Shown piece by piece: positions 7,772 through 16,415 of a stretch of DNA of 64,000 nt. This stretch comes from Streptomyces graminofaciens (GTDB taxonomy: Bacteria; Actinomycetota; Actinomycetes; Streptomycetales; Streptomycetaceae), in NCBI RefSeq assembly GCF_030294945.1, contig NZ_AP018448.1, positions 248,001 through 312,000 on the forward strand, written 5' to 3'. The notes below the pieces were generated by a model. It had not been told where the DNA came from, made no database searches, and worked only from the letters and a program-made list of their open reading frames with translations. The first letter of the stretch is position 1; every line of letters starts with the position of its first letter. Both the position numbers and the translations under genes were made by a program.

Positions 7772-8281
7772 GTGCCGTCGGTGCTCGGTCTGCTGGAGGC
7801 CCGGGAGAAGAAGGTCCGGGAAGAGGTCGCGCGGTTGCGGGAGGAGGCCGAGCGGGTGCAGGCCGCCCTCGGCGAGGCAGAACGCGCACTTCAGCGTCTT
7901 GCGGATGCCCGTGTGACGGTGGCCGAGGTGCTGGCCGAGCCGCCGTCCGTGGTCGTGGAGCCGGTGGGGAGCGTGGTGGCGGGGTCGGCGGTGCCGCGAC
8001 GGGCCGAGGGGATGACGGTGTCGGTCCTGCCTGCGGACTACCAGCGGATCATGTCCGTGCTGGAGTCGGCTGCCGGCCAGGAAGGAATGCGGTGCCAGCA
8101 GCTGGCCGCGGCCCTGGGCCTTCAGGCGGTCCCGGCGAAGGTCGAGGGACTGCGGTCGAAGGCAAAACGCCTGGTGGAACGAGGGTGGGCGCTCCAGACA
8201 CGGCCAGGGGTGTTCACTCCGCTCGGGACGACTGCCGGCTGGAGGCGCCGGGGCGACGCCCGGCCAGGCGGCTGCTCATGA
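7772..8281 (+). CDS. IS5 passenger protein: coiled coil plus winged helix
   Basis: A 169-residue protein not recognised as a named family. The first 50 or so residues are a charged heptad coiled coil (LLEAREKKVREEVARLREEAERVQ..). A Pro/Val-rich linker follows, and then a compact helix-turn-helix-like domain (about residues 88-150: DYQRIMSVLESAAGQEGMRC, LAAALGLQAVPAKVEGLRSK). The GTG start at 7772 has an ideal GGAGG six bases upstream; the same GGAGG-GTG arrangement is kept in copy B at 13942. It lies inside the IS termini and converges on the transposase. A role as accessory or regulatory protein of transposition is plausible but unproven. Confidence 0.72.
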   Translation: MPSVLGLLEAREKKVREEVARLREEAERVQAALGEAERALQRLADARVTVAEVLAEPPSVVVEPVGSVVAGSAVPRRAEGMTVSVLPADYQRIMSVLESAAGQEGMRCQQLAAALGLQAVPAKVEGLRSKAKRLVERGWALQTRPGVFTPLGTTAGWRRRGDARPGGCS

Positions 8282-9155
8282 GCATGGTCATGGACCACAG
8301 CACCATGGCCTCGTGCATGGCGGGCAGCGTCTCGTAGTCACGCACCAGGCGACGCGAGCGCATCAGCCAGCTCAGCGTTCTTTCCACCACCCACCTGCGC
8401 GGCAGCACCACGAACCCCGTGGTGTCGTCCGAGCGTTTGACGATCTCGAGCGTGAGGTGGAGGTTCTCGGCCGCCCAGTCGACCAGGCGCCCCGCATAGC
8501 CGCCGTCCGCCCAGACGAGCCGGACGGAGAAGTACAGCCTGCGCAGCCGCTCCAGCAGAGGCACCGCGGCGTCCCGGTCCTGCACGTTCGCTGCGGTCAC
8601 CGCGACGGCCAGGACCAGGCCGAGGCAGTCCACCACCAGGTGCCGCTTGCGCCCGCCCACCCTCTTGCCGCCGTCCCAGCCGGACGTGAAGCGCGGGATG
8701 TTCGCCGCTGCCCGCACTGACTGCGAGTCCACGACGGCGGCCGTCGGGTCCACATCACGGCCATCCTTCTGGCGCACTTTGTCGCGCAGCCGGTCGTGGA
8801 GCTCGGCGAGCAAGCCCGTCACCTGCCAGCGGCGGGCGAACGCGTGCACCCGCCGGTACGGCGGGAAGTCACAGGGCAGGTTGACCCACTTGACGCCGTT
8901 GTCGACGACATAGCGGACTGCGTCCAGCATCACGCGGTGGCAATAGCCCTCCGGCCGCCCGCCCCGCCCCTGAAGCCACGCGGGAACCGGCAGCAACGGC
9001 CGGAGGACCTGCCACTCCGCCTCCGTCAGGTCGGAGCCGTAACACCGCACGCGCTCCGGTCCGTCCGCCGCGTTGCCGAACCTGTGCGCGAGACAGTCAC
9101 ACGCAGGAGACGGCGCGTTGGACTCCACGGACGCAAGCGCGACAGACTGCGACAA
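8214..9155 (-). CDS. IS5 family transposase (copy A)
   Basis: A 313-residue transposase with the IS5 N-terminal domain (GSDLTEAEWQVLRPLLP, about residues 40-125) and a DDE core. Catalytic contexts are AAVVDSQSVRAAAN (first Asp), LVWADGGYAGRLVDW (second Asp) and RRWVVERTLSWLMRSRRL (Glu). The frame opens at a TTG at 9155, a codon conserved in copy B, so the exact start is uncertain. The 3' end overlaps the convergent passenger gene. Copy B shows what decay of the same gene looks like; this copy seems functional. Confidence 0.9.
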   Translation of the reverse strand: MSQSVALASVESNAPSPACDCLAHRFGNAADGPERVRCYGSDLTEAEWQVLRPLLPVPAWLQGRGGRPEGYCHRVMLDAVRYVVDNGVKWVNLPCDFPPYRRVHAFARRWQVTGLLAELHDRLRDKVRQKDGRDVDPTAAVVDSQSVRAAANIPRFTSGWDGGKRVGGRKRHLVVDCLGLVLAVAVTAANVQDRDAAVPLLERLRRLYFSVRLVWADGGYAGRLVDWAAENLHLTLEIVKRSDDTTGFVVLPRRWVVERTLSWLMRSRRLVRDYETLPAMHEAMVLWSMTMLMSSRLAGRRPGASSRQSSRAE

Positions 9156-9299
9156 CAGGGCCTCCTGGTACTGCTCGGTTGGGATCGTAACCCCGAGCTA
9201 CCAAGAGGCCCTGCCGCTATGCCCCGACCACCGAGAGATCACCCGAACAGGAACCCTGTTCGACTGATCAAGTCTGCCGAACGGCAAGCGGATGGCGTC

Positions 9300-9641
9300 T
9301 TAGTAATAAGAACTGCAACTGGTGTTGCAGACCCTGATGTGGAACGACTTCTTGCCCCGGAAGCTGTTGACGACGCCACCTCCACGGGGGGTGAGCGAGT
9401 ACGGCCCGCCGTCGGCGTAGTACTGGGTGTACACCCGGGATGAGGCGTCACTTACCGAGAAATCGCCGTTGTAGTACCCGTCGCCGTCAGTGTCGTAGTA
9501 GTACTTGCACACGTAGGCAGAGCCGCCTCCGGGGGCGGACATGGTCTTGCAGCCGCCAGCGGCGCTTGCGGTACCCGGCATGGCCATTATCCCAGTGACT
9601 GCGGCGCCGGCGGCCAAAAGGACAGACAGCTTGCGTTTCAT
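9300..9641 (-). CDS. small secreted protein
   Basis: A 113-residue protein with a Sec signal peptide: MKRK, a hydrophobic core, and a likely cleavage after ASA near residue 27. The mature part has four cysteines (CKT, CKY, CNT, CSS) and many Gly/Tyr/Ser residues, as in small disulfide-bonded Streptomyces extracellular proteins. The function is not recognised. The start has a strong GGAGGGA ribosome site. The TAA stop lies within the CTTAG target site of IS5 copy A, so the insertion happened right at the end of this gene and removed any terminator. It is divergent from the SARP-type regulator. Confidence 0.75.
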   Translation of the reverse strand: MKRKLSVLLAAGAAVTGIMAMPGTASAAGGCKTMSAPGGGSAYVCKYYYDTDGDGYYNGDFSVSDASSRVYTQYYADGGPYSLTPRGGGVVNSFRGKKSFHIRVCNTSCSSYY

Positions 9642-9809
9642 GCTTACGTTCCCTCCGTGGAGTCGTAGGTGTCGGAAGCGACGCTCAGAAGGCGCCTCCG
9701 CTGGGAATCACTCTGCTGGGCTAGTCATGGACAAACCTCGCAAGACCTTGAATCGGCTGGTGGGAGTAGATGTCCTGTGGCTAGGGTTCCGGCCGAGGGG
9801 GTGGCCTAT

Positions 9810-12611
9810 ATGGCGATGGAGTTCCGGTTACTCGGCGGAATTGAGGCATGTGTCGGTACTGAACTGGTTGACTTGGGACCTGCCCGGCAGCGATGGGTGC
9901 TGGTGGCATTACTGGTCGATGCGAACCGGGTGGTGTCGGTCGACCAGTTGATCGACCGGTTGTGGGGAGAACGTCCTCCACAACGGGCAAAAGGGACGCT
10001 CTATAGCTATATCTCCCGCCTCCGGCGGACCCTGGCTCCCGCCGTCAGCGAGGTGCGTCTTTTGCGGCAGTCTGGCGGCTACGTTCTGGCAGTCGAGGCA
10101 TCCGCTGTGGACCTGCACCGCTTTCGCGGTTTAGTCGCGCAGGCCTATGCGGCCGAGGACGAAAGCAGGGCTGTGGCCCTGTTTGAACAGGCGCTCCGGC
10201 TGTGGCGGGGGGACGGCTTCGCCGCCCTGGACACTCCGTGGTTCAACACTCTGCGGGAGGCCTTGCATCGAGAACGCCTGGCGGCAGAACTGGACCTGGG
10301 TGACCTCCAGTTGCAGCTCGGCCAACATGCCGGGCTGCTTGCCGGGCTGTCCAACCGCGTAGAGGTGTACCCGCTGGACGAGCGGCTGGCTGGCCAGCTC
10401 ATGCTGGCCTTGTACCGCAGCGGGCGGGCCGCCGACGCCTTGGCTCACTACCAGCAGATCCGCAAACGACTAGCGGAGGAGCTGGGCACCGATCCCGGCC
10501 TGGCCTTGCAACAACTGCACCAGCAAATCCTCACCGCCGACCCGGACCTCACGACGACCAGTCCTGGGCCAGCGCGCGCTCCGGTGCCGCGCCAACTGCC
10601 CGCACCTCCCTTGATGTTCACGGGCCGGGATGCGGAGGTGAAGGTCCTGTGTGAGGCGATGAACAACGACAGGCCTCGGTACACACCGGTAGTGGCCGTG
10701 GACGGAGTCGCCGGGGTGGGGAAATCTGCGTTGGCGATCTGCGTGGGCCACCAGATGGTGGAGCGGTTTCCCGACGGTCAGCTCTATATTAACCTGCAGG
10801 GGGCGGCGGCCGGGACGGCGCCGCTGACCCCTCATGAGGTCTTTGTGCAGTGGCTGCCGCAGCTCGGCGTGCCGCGCTCGGAGGTGCCTGCCGAGCCAGC
10901 AGCGGCGAGCGCGCTGTGGCGTTCGATGTTGGCCGGGCGGCGCCTGCTCCTGGTGCTCGACGATGCATCCTCGGCCACCCAGATCCGTCCGTTGCTGCCC
11001 GCAGAGCGCGGGTGTGCGGTCGTGGTGACCAGCCGCAGTGTGCTGTCCACACTGGACGGAGCAAAGTTCGTGCACTTGAAGCCGCTGGCCGAGGCTGAGG
11101 CGGTGGCGTTGCTGGGGCGGCTGGCGGGCCAGAGCCGGGTGGCCGGAGACCCTGTGGCTGCCGGGGATGTCGTCGGGTTCTGCGAGCGACTTCCCCTACT
11201 GCTGCGCATAGTGGCCGCACGGCTGGCTGCCCGCCCCGCATGGCCGGTCCGCGCGATCGCTGACCGGCTGGCGGTAGAGCACCGACGTCTGAACGAATTG
11301 CAGGTTGGCGAGTTGAGCGTGCGGGCAAGCCTCGCGGTGAGCCTGCGCGAGGCGAGCGACGAGGGCGCACGCGTCTTCGCGTTCCTCGCGATGGTCGGCG
11401 CGGCAGAACTCGACCTGCCACTGGCGGCCTCGCTCACAGGCCTGCCCTCCATAGCAGCGGAACCCGTCCTGGAACAGCTCGTAGACGCCCGCCTCGTCGA
11501 ATCACCAGCCCCGGGGTACTACCGAATGCACGATGTAGTCCGGCTCTACGCTCGCGAGCAGGCGCTCCTCCAGTTCAGCGCCGTAGAACAGGACGCCGCA
11601 CGGCGTCGGGCGGCGGACCACTACCTGGCCCTTGCCGAGCAGGCCAGCCGCCTGCTGGACCCGGAGGAGTCAGCCTCAATCGCAGCGGGCCCACCGGTGG
11701 TCCATCCGGCCGGCTGCGGGCTCGCCGACCACTCGGAGGCAAGCGCCTGGATCGACTTCGCGGCCCCGCACCTGCCTGCGGTCATGACCGAGCTGGCCGA
11801 CCACCCCGAGCTCGCCGCCGATATCGCCCTGTGCGCACTGCTCGCCTACCCGGCGCTTGTGATCCGCGATCGCTGGTCGGAGCTGATCCGGTTGAGTACC
11901 ATCTCGATCCAGGCAGCCCGCAGCAGTGGTCAGCCATTGCTGGAGGCACGCGCTCACAACATTCTCGGCTTGGCATACGGCAACGTCGGCCGGTTGGAGG
12001 AGAGCCGCACCGAGTTCGGCTGCGCGCTGCGGCTGTGGGAGGAACTCAACGACCGGCAGCAAATGGCCAGAATTTCCAATAACCTCGGCCTCGTTGCGCG
12101 TCTGAGTGACGACCTGCCTGAGGCAGCGCGCTGGCATGAGCGCAGCATTTTCCTGTTCCAGGAGGTCGGAGACGGAAACGGCCGGGCACGGGCCCTGTCC
12201 AACCTCGGCCTCGTCCACCAGCGCCTCGGCGACCACGACCAGGCGATTGTCGCGCACCAGCAGGCGGCCGAAACTTTTCGCACCCTGGGCGACCAATACC
12301 GCCTCGGCCTCGTCCTGACCGACTTGGCCCAAGCCTTCCGGCTCACCGGCCGCGTCCGCGAGTCCCTCGACCGCTATCAGGACAGCCTGCATGTCATCCG
12401 CGCGACCGGCAATCGCGTCGGCGAGGCCCAGTCACTGTGGGGACTGGCACAAACGCTTTACGACCTTGACGAATTGGACGCCGCCCGCGCCCACTGGCGC
12501 GCGGCACTAGACATCCTCCGCGACTGCGGCGACCTCACTGATGAAGAAGCACAGCAGATACTTGCTCAGCCGGTCCCGGAACCACCGCCAGCCATCCGGA
12601 GGGCCCGCTGA
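9810..12611 (+). CDS. AfsR/SARP-type transcriptional regulator with NB-ARC and TPR domains
   Basis: A 933-residue regulator. An OmpR-type winged helix (residues 1-95, starting MEFRLLGGIEA) is followed by a bacterial transcriptional activation domain (about 100-245). An NB-ARC ATPase follows (Walker A GVAGVGKS near 300; LLLVLDDA as Walker B), and C-terminal tetratricopeptide repeats (about 690-900) complete it. Such proteins activate antibiotic or other secondary metabolite genes. I chose the ATG at 9810, preceded by GAGGGGG, over the longer frame from 9669 because the domain begins there. The gene lies inside a composite transposon and is apparently intact, next to a divergent secreted protein gene. 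Its target genes are not in view. Confidence 0.85.
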   Translation: MAMEFRLLGGIEACVGTELVDLGPARQRWVLVALLVDANRVVSVDQLIDRLWGERPPQRAKGTLYSYISRLRRTLAPAVSEVRLLRQSGGYVLAVEASAVDLHRFRGLVAQAYAAEDESRAVALFEQALRLWRGDGFAALDTPWFNTLREALHRERLAAELDLGDLQLQLGQHAGLLAGLSNRVEVYPLDERLAGQLMLALYRSGRAADALAHYQQIRKRLAEELGTDPGLALQQLHQQILTADPDLTTTSPGPARAPVPRQLPAPPLMFTGRDAEVKVLCEAMNNDRPRYTPVVAVDGVAGVGKSALAICVGHQMVERFPDGQLYINLQGAAAGTAPLTPHEVFVQWLPQLGVPRSEVPAEPAAASALWRSMLAGRRLLLVLDDASSATQIRPLLPAERGCAVVVTSRSVLSTLDGAKFVHLKPLAEAEAVALLGRLAGQSRVAGDPVAAGDVVGFCERLPLLLRIVAARLAARPAWPVRAIADRLAVEHRRLNELQVGELSVRASLAVSLREASDEGARVFAFLAMVGAAELDLPLAASLTGLPSIAAEPVLEQLVDARLVESPAPGYYRMHDVVRLYAREQALLQFSAVEQDAARRRAADHYLALAEQASRLLDPEESASIAAGPPVVHPAGCGLADHSEASAWIDFAAPHLPAVMTELADHPELAADIALCALLAYPALVIRDRWSELIRLSTISIQAARSSGQPLLEARAHNILGLAYGNVGRLEESRTEFGCALRLWEELNDRQQMARISNNLGLVARLSDDLPEAARWHERSIFLFQEVGDGNGRARALSNLGLVHQRLGDHDQAIVAHQQAAETFRTLGDQYRLGLVLTDLAQAFRLTGRVRESLDRYQDSLHVIRATGNRVGEAQSLWGLAQTLYDLDELDAARAHWRAALDILRDCGDLTDEEAQQILAQPVPEPPPAIRRAR

Positions 12612-12912
12612 CAACCCCAGCACAGGTGTGGGCAGCCAAGTCCACCGCGGGCCGGTGGCGGCTGTAACTGACGCGGGACCAGACGGAGTCGGCGGCGTAC
12701 GGGTTCTGGCTGCACAAGCTGACCGGATCCGCCTCGGAAAGCCAACCGCTTCAGCCGCGACTACGCCGTCACGTACCACCCGGGTGCACGGCCCCGAACG
12801 CCCACCGACTCGCTACAGGGTCACGCTGAGTGAGAAGCTGAACGGAAAATTCCTCAGGTCAAGGGCATGCTGATGCGTTCGTTGGCCGGTGCTTGAGGAG
12901 AGTAGACGCTCG
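12612..12912. other. intergenic with a short gene relic
   Basis: No intact gene. A stretch around 12650-12720 on the plus strand encodes fragments resembling LTRDQTESAAYGFWLHK and is related in sequence to the minus-strand relic at 57040-57170. The parent family is not recognised. Confidence 0.35.
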
Positions 12913-13824
12913 TCAGCTGGCGGGTGCGAGGGTGGCGTCGTGGCCGAGGGCCTTGAGCTGGCGGACCAGGTCGCGGGTGCGGCGGGCGGGGTCGATCAGG
13001 CGCTGGTGGAAGTCGGAGCCGAGGTCCTGGTACTCGGTGTCGGGGTCGTTGATCAGGTGCCAGGCGATGACGAGGATCGAGCGGGCGACGGCGACCAGGT
13101 CCTTCTTGCGGGCCGCGGCGTTTGACGATGCGTCTGTAGGGGGCTCCGAGGAAGGTATTGGTACGTGAAGCGGCGGTGGCAGCCTCACCGAGGGCGCCCT
13201 TGAGCCAGGGGTTGCCCTTTCCGGTGGGACTGGCGCCGCGTTTGGCGCCGGACTGGGTGGATCTCGGGGTGGGCTTGGCTCAGCTCGCGGGGTGATCGGA
13301 GGTGGGGAACGCTCCCATGTCCGGGCCGAGTTCGGCCGGCAGGACATGGGCGATCGTGACGCCGACGCCCGGGATCTGATCGAGGCGCTCAACCAGCGAT
13401 GGGCCGGGGTGTGAGGCTTCCTGGCCGGGCAGGTCGCGGACCGCGGCGGTGATCTGTTCGGTGAGCCGTGCGATCTGTGCGGTGAGATGGTCGACGCTGT
13501 CCAGCAGCGTCTGACAGAGAAAGCCGTGGTGGACCTCGAACTGCCCGTTCAGGGCCTCGACGAGGGCGACCTTCTGGCGCACGAGGTTGCCGCGGGCGAG
13601 TGCGGCCAGGACCCGCGGGTTGCATTCGCCGGCGATGAGAGCGGCGAGCATGGCCCGGCCCGAGACGCCGAACAGGTCGGTGAGCACGCTGGTCAGCTTG
13701 ATCTGGGCGTCTCCCAGGATATTCTCTACGCTGATTGTGCCGGGCGCGTTCCTGGTTGAGGACCGTCCGCAGCCGGGTCAGGTCGCGCAGCTGCCGCACC
13801 GGCTTCGGCGGTACGAACGACGGC
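12913..13824 (-). pseudogene. IS110 family transposase relic
   Basis: Three frames carry consecutive pieces of an IS110 transposase: VPPKPVRQLRDLTRLRTVL near 13740-13820, the middle LTDLFGVSGRAMLAALIAGE ... LDQIPGVGVTIAHVLPAELG (13280-13687), and the C-terminal VAVARSILVIAWHLI ... DFHQRLID with stop at 12913. At least two frameshifts separate them. The N-terminal DEDD catalytic domain is missing: IS5 copy B abuts the break at 13825. The relic cannot encode a functional recombinase. Confidence 0.82.
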
Positions 13825-13941
13825 CTGAGACGCCATCCGCTTTCCGAACGTGATCCGTTGGTTCGACTGTGATGGGCATGAACTCCGCTGTGGGGCGGGA
13901 GAGATGGGGTGATTCGTCCGCTCGCGTTGTGGAGGTGGCTG

Positions 13942-14411
13942 GTGCCGTCGGTGCTCGGTCTGCTGGAGGCCCGGGAGAAGAAGATCCGGGAAGAGGTGGC
14001 GCGACTGCGGGAGGAGGCCGAGCGGCTCCAAGCCGTGCTTGGTGAGGCGGAACACGCACTTCAGCGGCTGGTGGATGCCCGTGCAACGGTGGCCGAGGTA
14101 CTGGCCGGGCCGCCGTCCGCGGTCGCAGATTCGGTGCGAAGTGCTGTCACGGGATTACTGGTGCCGCACCGGGCCGACGGCATGACGGCGTCGGTCCTCT
14201 CGCCGGACTACCAGCGGATCGTGGCGGTGCTGCAGTCGGAAGCGGGCGGGGAGGGCATGCGATGCCAGCAGCTGGCTGCGGCCCTGGGACTGGAGGCGGT
14301 CCCTGCGAAGGTCGAGGGTGTGCGATCGAAGGCGAAACGCCTGGTGGAACGGGGAGGGGCCTGCAGGTGCGGCCGGGAGTGTTCACCGCGCTCGCGGCCT
14401 CGGACAGCTGA
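13942..14411 (+). pseudogene. IS5 passenger protein, frameshifted copy B
   Basis: This is a homologue of the gene at 7772-8281, with the same coiled coil (LGLLEAREKKIREEVARLRE) and helix-turn-helix region (EGMRCQQLAAALGLEAVPAK). One base is missing near 14361-14367, after the LVERG codons. In the other frame the expected ending LQVRPGVFTAL is found, with a TGA at 14409. The GGAGG and GTG start are conserved. Protein-level similarity between the copies is high up to the frameshift, so the gene was coding until recently. Confidence 0.7.
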
Positions 14412-15173
14412 AGGCGCCCGGGCGGCGTCCGGCCAGGCGGCCGCTCATCACCATGGTCATCGACCACAGCACCATGGCTTCGTGCATGGCCGGCAGCGTC
14501 TCGTAGTCGCGCACCAGACGACGCGAGCGCATCAACCAGCTGAGCTGCAGGTCCTCGGCCACCCAGGCGACAAGCCGGCCCGCATAGCCGCCGTCCGCCC
14601 AGACAAGACGGACGGAGAAGTGTAGCTTGCGCAGCTGTTCCAGCAGCGGCACTGCAGTGTCGCGATCCTGCACGCTTGCCGCGGTCACCGCGACGGCGAG
14701 GACCATGCCGAGGCAGTCGACCACCACGTGCCGCTTGCGGCCCGAGACCTTGATCGCCGCACTCGGATCCGGTGAGCGGCCCTCCTTCTCCCGGACCCGG
14801 TCACGCAGCCGGTCGTGCAACTCCGCGATCAGACCCGTCACCTGCCAGCGGCGGGCGAAGGCATGCACCCGCCGATAACGGGGGAAGTCCACGGGCAGGT
14901 TGGCCCACTTCACTCCGTTGTCCACGACGTAGCGGACCGCATCCAGCATCACCATGTGGCAGTAACTCTCCGGCCGGTCGCCCCGCCCCTCCAACCAGGC
15001 CGGATCGGCAGCGATGCCCGGACGACCTGCCATTCCGTCTCGGTCATGTCCGAGCCATAACGTGGCAGACGCTGCGGGCCATCCACCGCATTGCCGAACC
15101 TGTGCGCGAGGCAGTCACACGTCCGTGACGACGAGTTGGACTCCACAGACCCGAGCGCGAAAGACTGCGGCAA
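14383..15173 (-). pseudogene. IS5 transposase, copy B, with catalytic deletions
   Basis: Compared with copy A, the first catalytic Asp segment is lost in an in-frame deletion of about 23 codons (AAIKVSGRKRH remains). The catalytic Glu segment is lost in a second in-frame deletion of about 27 codons (AEDLQLSWLMRS remains). A frameshift near 15010 separates the N-terminal part. Only the second Asp context (LVWADGGYAGRLV) survives. The protein cannot be catalytically active; the element could only move using the copy A enzyme. Confidence 0.85.
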
Positions 15174-15316
15174 CAGGGCCTCCTAGAACTTTTCGGACGA
15201 GATCCCACCCCCGAACTACCAAGAGGCCCTGCTTCCATGCGTGGACCCCACCACGATCACCCGATCAGGACCCCCGTTCGACCAGACAAGCCCGTTGATC
15301 GGTAAGCGGATGGCTT

Positions 15317-15372
15317 CTGAGCGCACCGAGCGCCAGGCCGACCGGCTTGTAGGCGACTTTCGATGCCTCCAC
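15317..15372 (-). pseudogene. DUF4235 membrane protein, N-terminal part (split gene)
   Basis: The GTG start at 15372 is preceded by GGCAGGAGG, which overlaps the end of the DUF3618 gene. The 18 codons encode VEASKVAYKPVGLALGAL, the conserved DUF4235 N-terminus. The frame runs into the end of IS5 copy B at the CTGAG site. The remainder is at 7455-7649. Confidence 0.82.
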
Positions 15373-15374
15373 GG

Positions 15375-15839
15375 CTACCTCCTGCCCCGGCGGCGCAGCA
15401 GCAGCCAGGCGGCCACCGCCACGCCGCCGACCACGATCAGCGCGGTGCGGTTGTCGCGGGCGGCCTCGGCGCCCTGGTGGGCCTTGGCGCGAACCGGTTC
15501 GGGTGCCTTGTCCTGCCAGACCTGACCGGCCTGTCCTGCCTTGGCCTTCACCTGCTCGGCAGTTGCGGTGGCCTTGTCCTTGACCGGCTCGGACAGCTTG
15601 TCCTGCACCAGGTGCGCAGCCTCGGCAGCCTTCACCTTGACCTGCCCGGTCAGCTCCGCGGCCTTGGCGCCCGCCTGCTCCTTCACCATGGCTGCTTTCT
15701 CCTGCGCGCGGGCCTTGACGTCCGTCTTGGCTGCCAGTTCCTCGACCGTCTCCCCGAGTTCGTGGCGGGTCTGCTCGACCTGTTCCCGCAGCTCTTCGGT
15801 GCTGGAGGCGGTGGGCTCGTCGTGGGGCGGCTGGGTCAT
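15375..15839 (-). CDS. DUF3618 domain protein
   Basis: A 154-residue protein. An N-terminal DUF3618 motif (STEELREQVEQTRHELGETV) is followed by a long Ala/Lys/Glu-rich amphipathic helix (about residues 45-120). A single C-terminal transmembrane segment (about 133-148, LIVVGGVAVAAWLLL) with an Arg tail ends the protein. It is probably a membrane-anchored coiled-coil protein of unknown function. Its ATG overlaps the stop of the holin-like gene (ATGA), and its end contains the ribosome site of the DUF4235 gene, so the three form one operon. The operon is now broken after this gene by the composite transposon. Confidence 0.85.
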   Translation of the reverse strand: MTQPPHDEPTASSTEELREQVEQTRHELGETVEELAAKTDVKARAQEKAAMVKEQAGAKAAELTGQVKVKAAEAAHLVQDKLSEPVKDKATATAEQVKAKAGQAGQVWQDKAPEPVRAKAHQGAEAARDNRTALIVVGGVAVAAWLLLRRRGRR

Positions 15840-16255
15840 CGCTGTGCACTCTCCTTGATCTCGGCCACATCGGCCTTGATGCTGTCGATGGTCTGCTGCG
15901 GTGCCGGCGGTGCGGCCTGGCTGACCTCCTTCTTGCCCGTCAGGGCCAGGACGGCGGTGATGACGCCGAGGACGGCGGTGACGATCAGGGCCGCGGCCCA
16001 CACCGGGAGCGGAACAGCCAGCGCGGCGATGGCGGTGGCGATCAGGGCCTGCAGCGTCAGGAAGCCGACCAGACCGGCCCCGCCGAACAGGCCCCCGCCC
16101 TTGCTGTACCGCTTGCCCTTCTCTTTCATTTCCGCCTGCGCCAGCCGCATCTCCCCACGTACCAGCTCCTTCAGCTGCTGGGAGGCCCGCTGGACCAGAT
16201 CACCGACCGGCTCCTGCGAGCCGCTCGGGCCGTGGTGGGAATCCTGAGTACTCAT
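15836..16255 (-). CDS. phage holin family protein (DUF1469-like)
   Basis: A 139-residue protein with a polar N-terminus, an amphipathic LVQRASQQLKELVRGEM segment and two transmembrane helices (about residues 55-78 and 82-105). A C-terminal helix (IDSIKADVAEIKES) completes the usual layout of actinobacterial Phage_holin_3_6/DUF1469 proteins. Despite the name these are chromosomal membrane proteins of unknown role, often linked to stress responses. It is the first gene of the holin-like/DUF3618/DUF4235 operon, with a four-base overlap to the next gene. Confidence 0.85.
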   Translation of the reverse strand: MSTQDSHHGPSGSQEPVGDLVQRASQQLKELVRGEMRLAQAEMKEKGKRYSKGGGLFGGAGLVGFLTLQALIATAIAALAVPLPVWAAALIVTAVLGVITAVLALTGKKEVSQAAPPAPQQTIDSIKADVAEIKESAQR

Positions 16256-16415
16256 GACGGATTGCCGCCTTTCTCAGCTGCCGGTAGTAGTCGGGCCTTG
16301 GATGGAGGCGTCGGCTGTGCCGTTGAACGAGGTACGCCCACCTCACCGGTGCTCGGGTACCCGGATGCGGGTGCAGCATCCAGCGGACCTGCGGCAGCCG
16401 GGTGGTTGGTGCTTG

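Larger units (their letters stand above)
7655..9298. mobile_element. IS5 family element, copy A (intact)
   Basis: The termini ACGCCATCCGCTT (7655-7667) and its complement (9286-9298) are perfect 13-bp inverted repeats. Flanking pentamers are CTGAG (7650-7654) and CTTAG (9299-9303), near-identical YTNAR sites. The element has two convergent genes: a passenger on the plus strand and the transposase on the minus strand, overlapping by 68 bp at their 3' ends. Confidence 0.8.
7650..15316. mobile_element. composite transposon between two IS5 copies, inserted in a DUF4235 gene
   Basis: The element is bounded on the left by the IS5 copy A end and on the right by the IS5 copy B end; both copies lie in the same orientation. 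CTGAG target copies flank it at 7645-7649 and 15317-15321, which fits the YTNAR preference of part of the IS5 family. The interior (9304-13824) carries a secreted peptide gene, a large AfsR/SARP-type regulator and an IS110 relic. Excising it restores the DUF4235 reading frame. CTGAG occurs twice in tandem on the left (7645-7654), so either copy could belong to the element. Confidence 0.78.
13830..15316. mobile_element. IS5 family element, copy B (decayed)
   Basis: Ends ACGCCATCCGCTT (13830) and the complement of AAGCCATCCGCTT (15304-15316) match copy A except for one base. CTGAG pentamers flank it on both sides (13825-13829, 15317-15321). It has the same gene order and orientation as copy A but a frameshifted passenger and a transposase with two internal deletions and a frameshift. 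Confidence 0.78.

Noticed and set aside
9669..9809. A 47-residue N-terminal extension of the SARP-type regulator
   Set aside because: The family starts at MEFRLLGG, and a ribosome site precedes the ATG at 9810; the extension is unrelated in composition.
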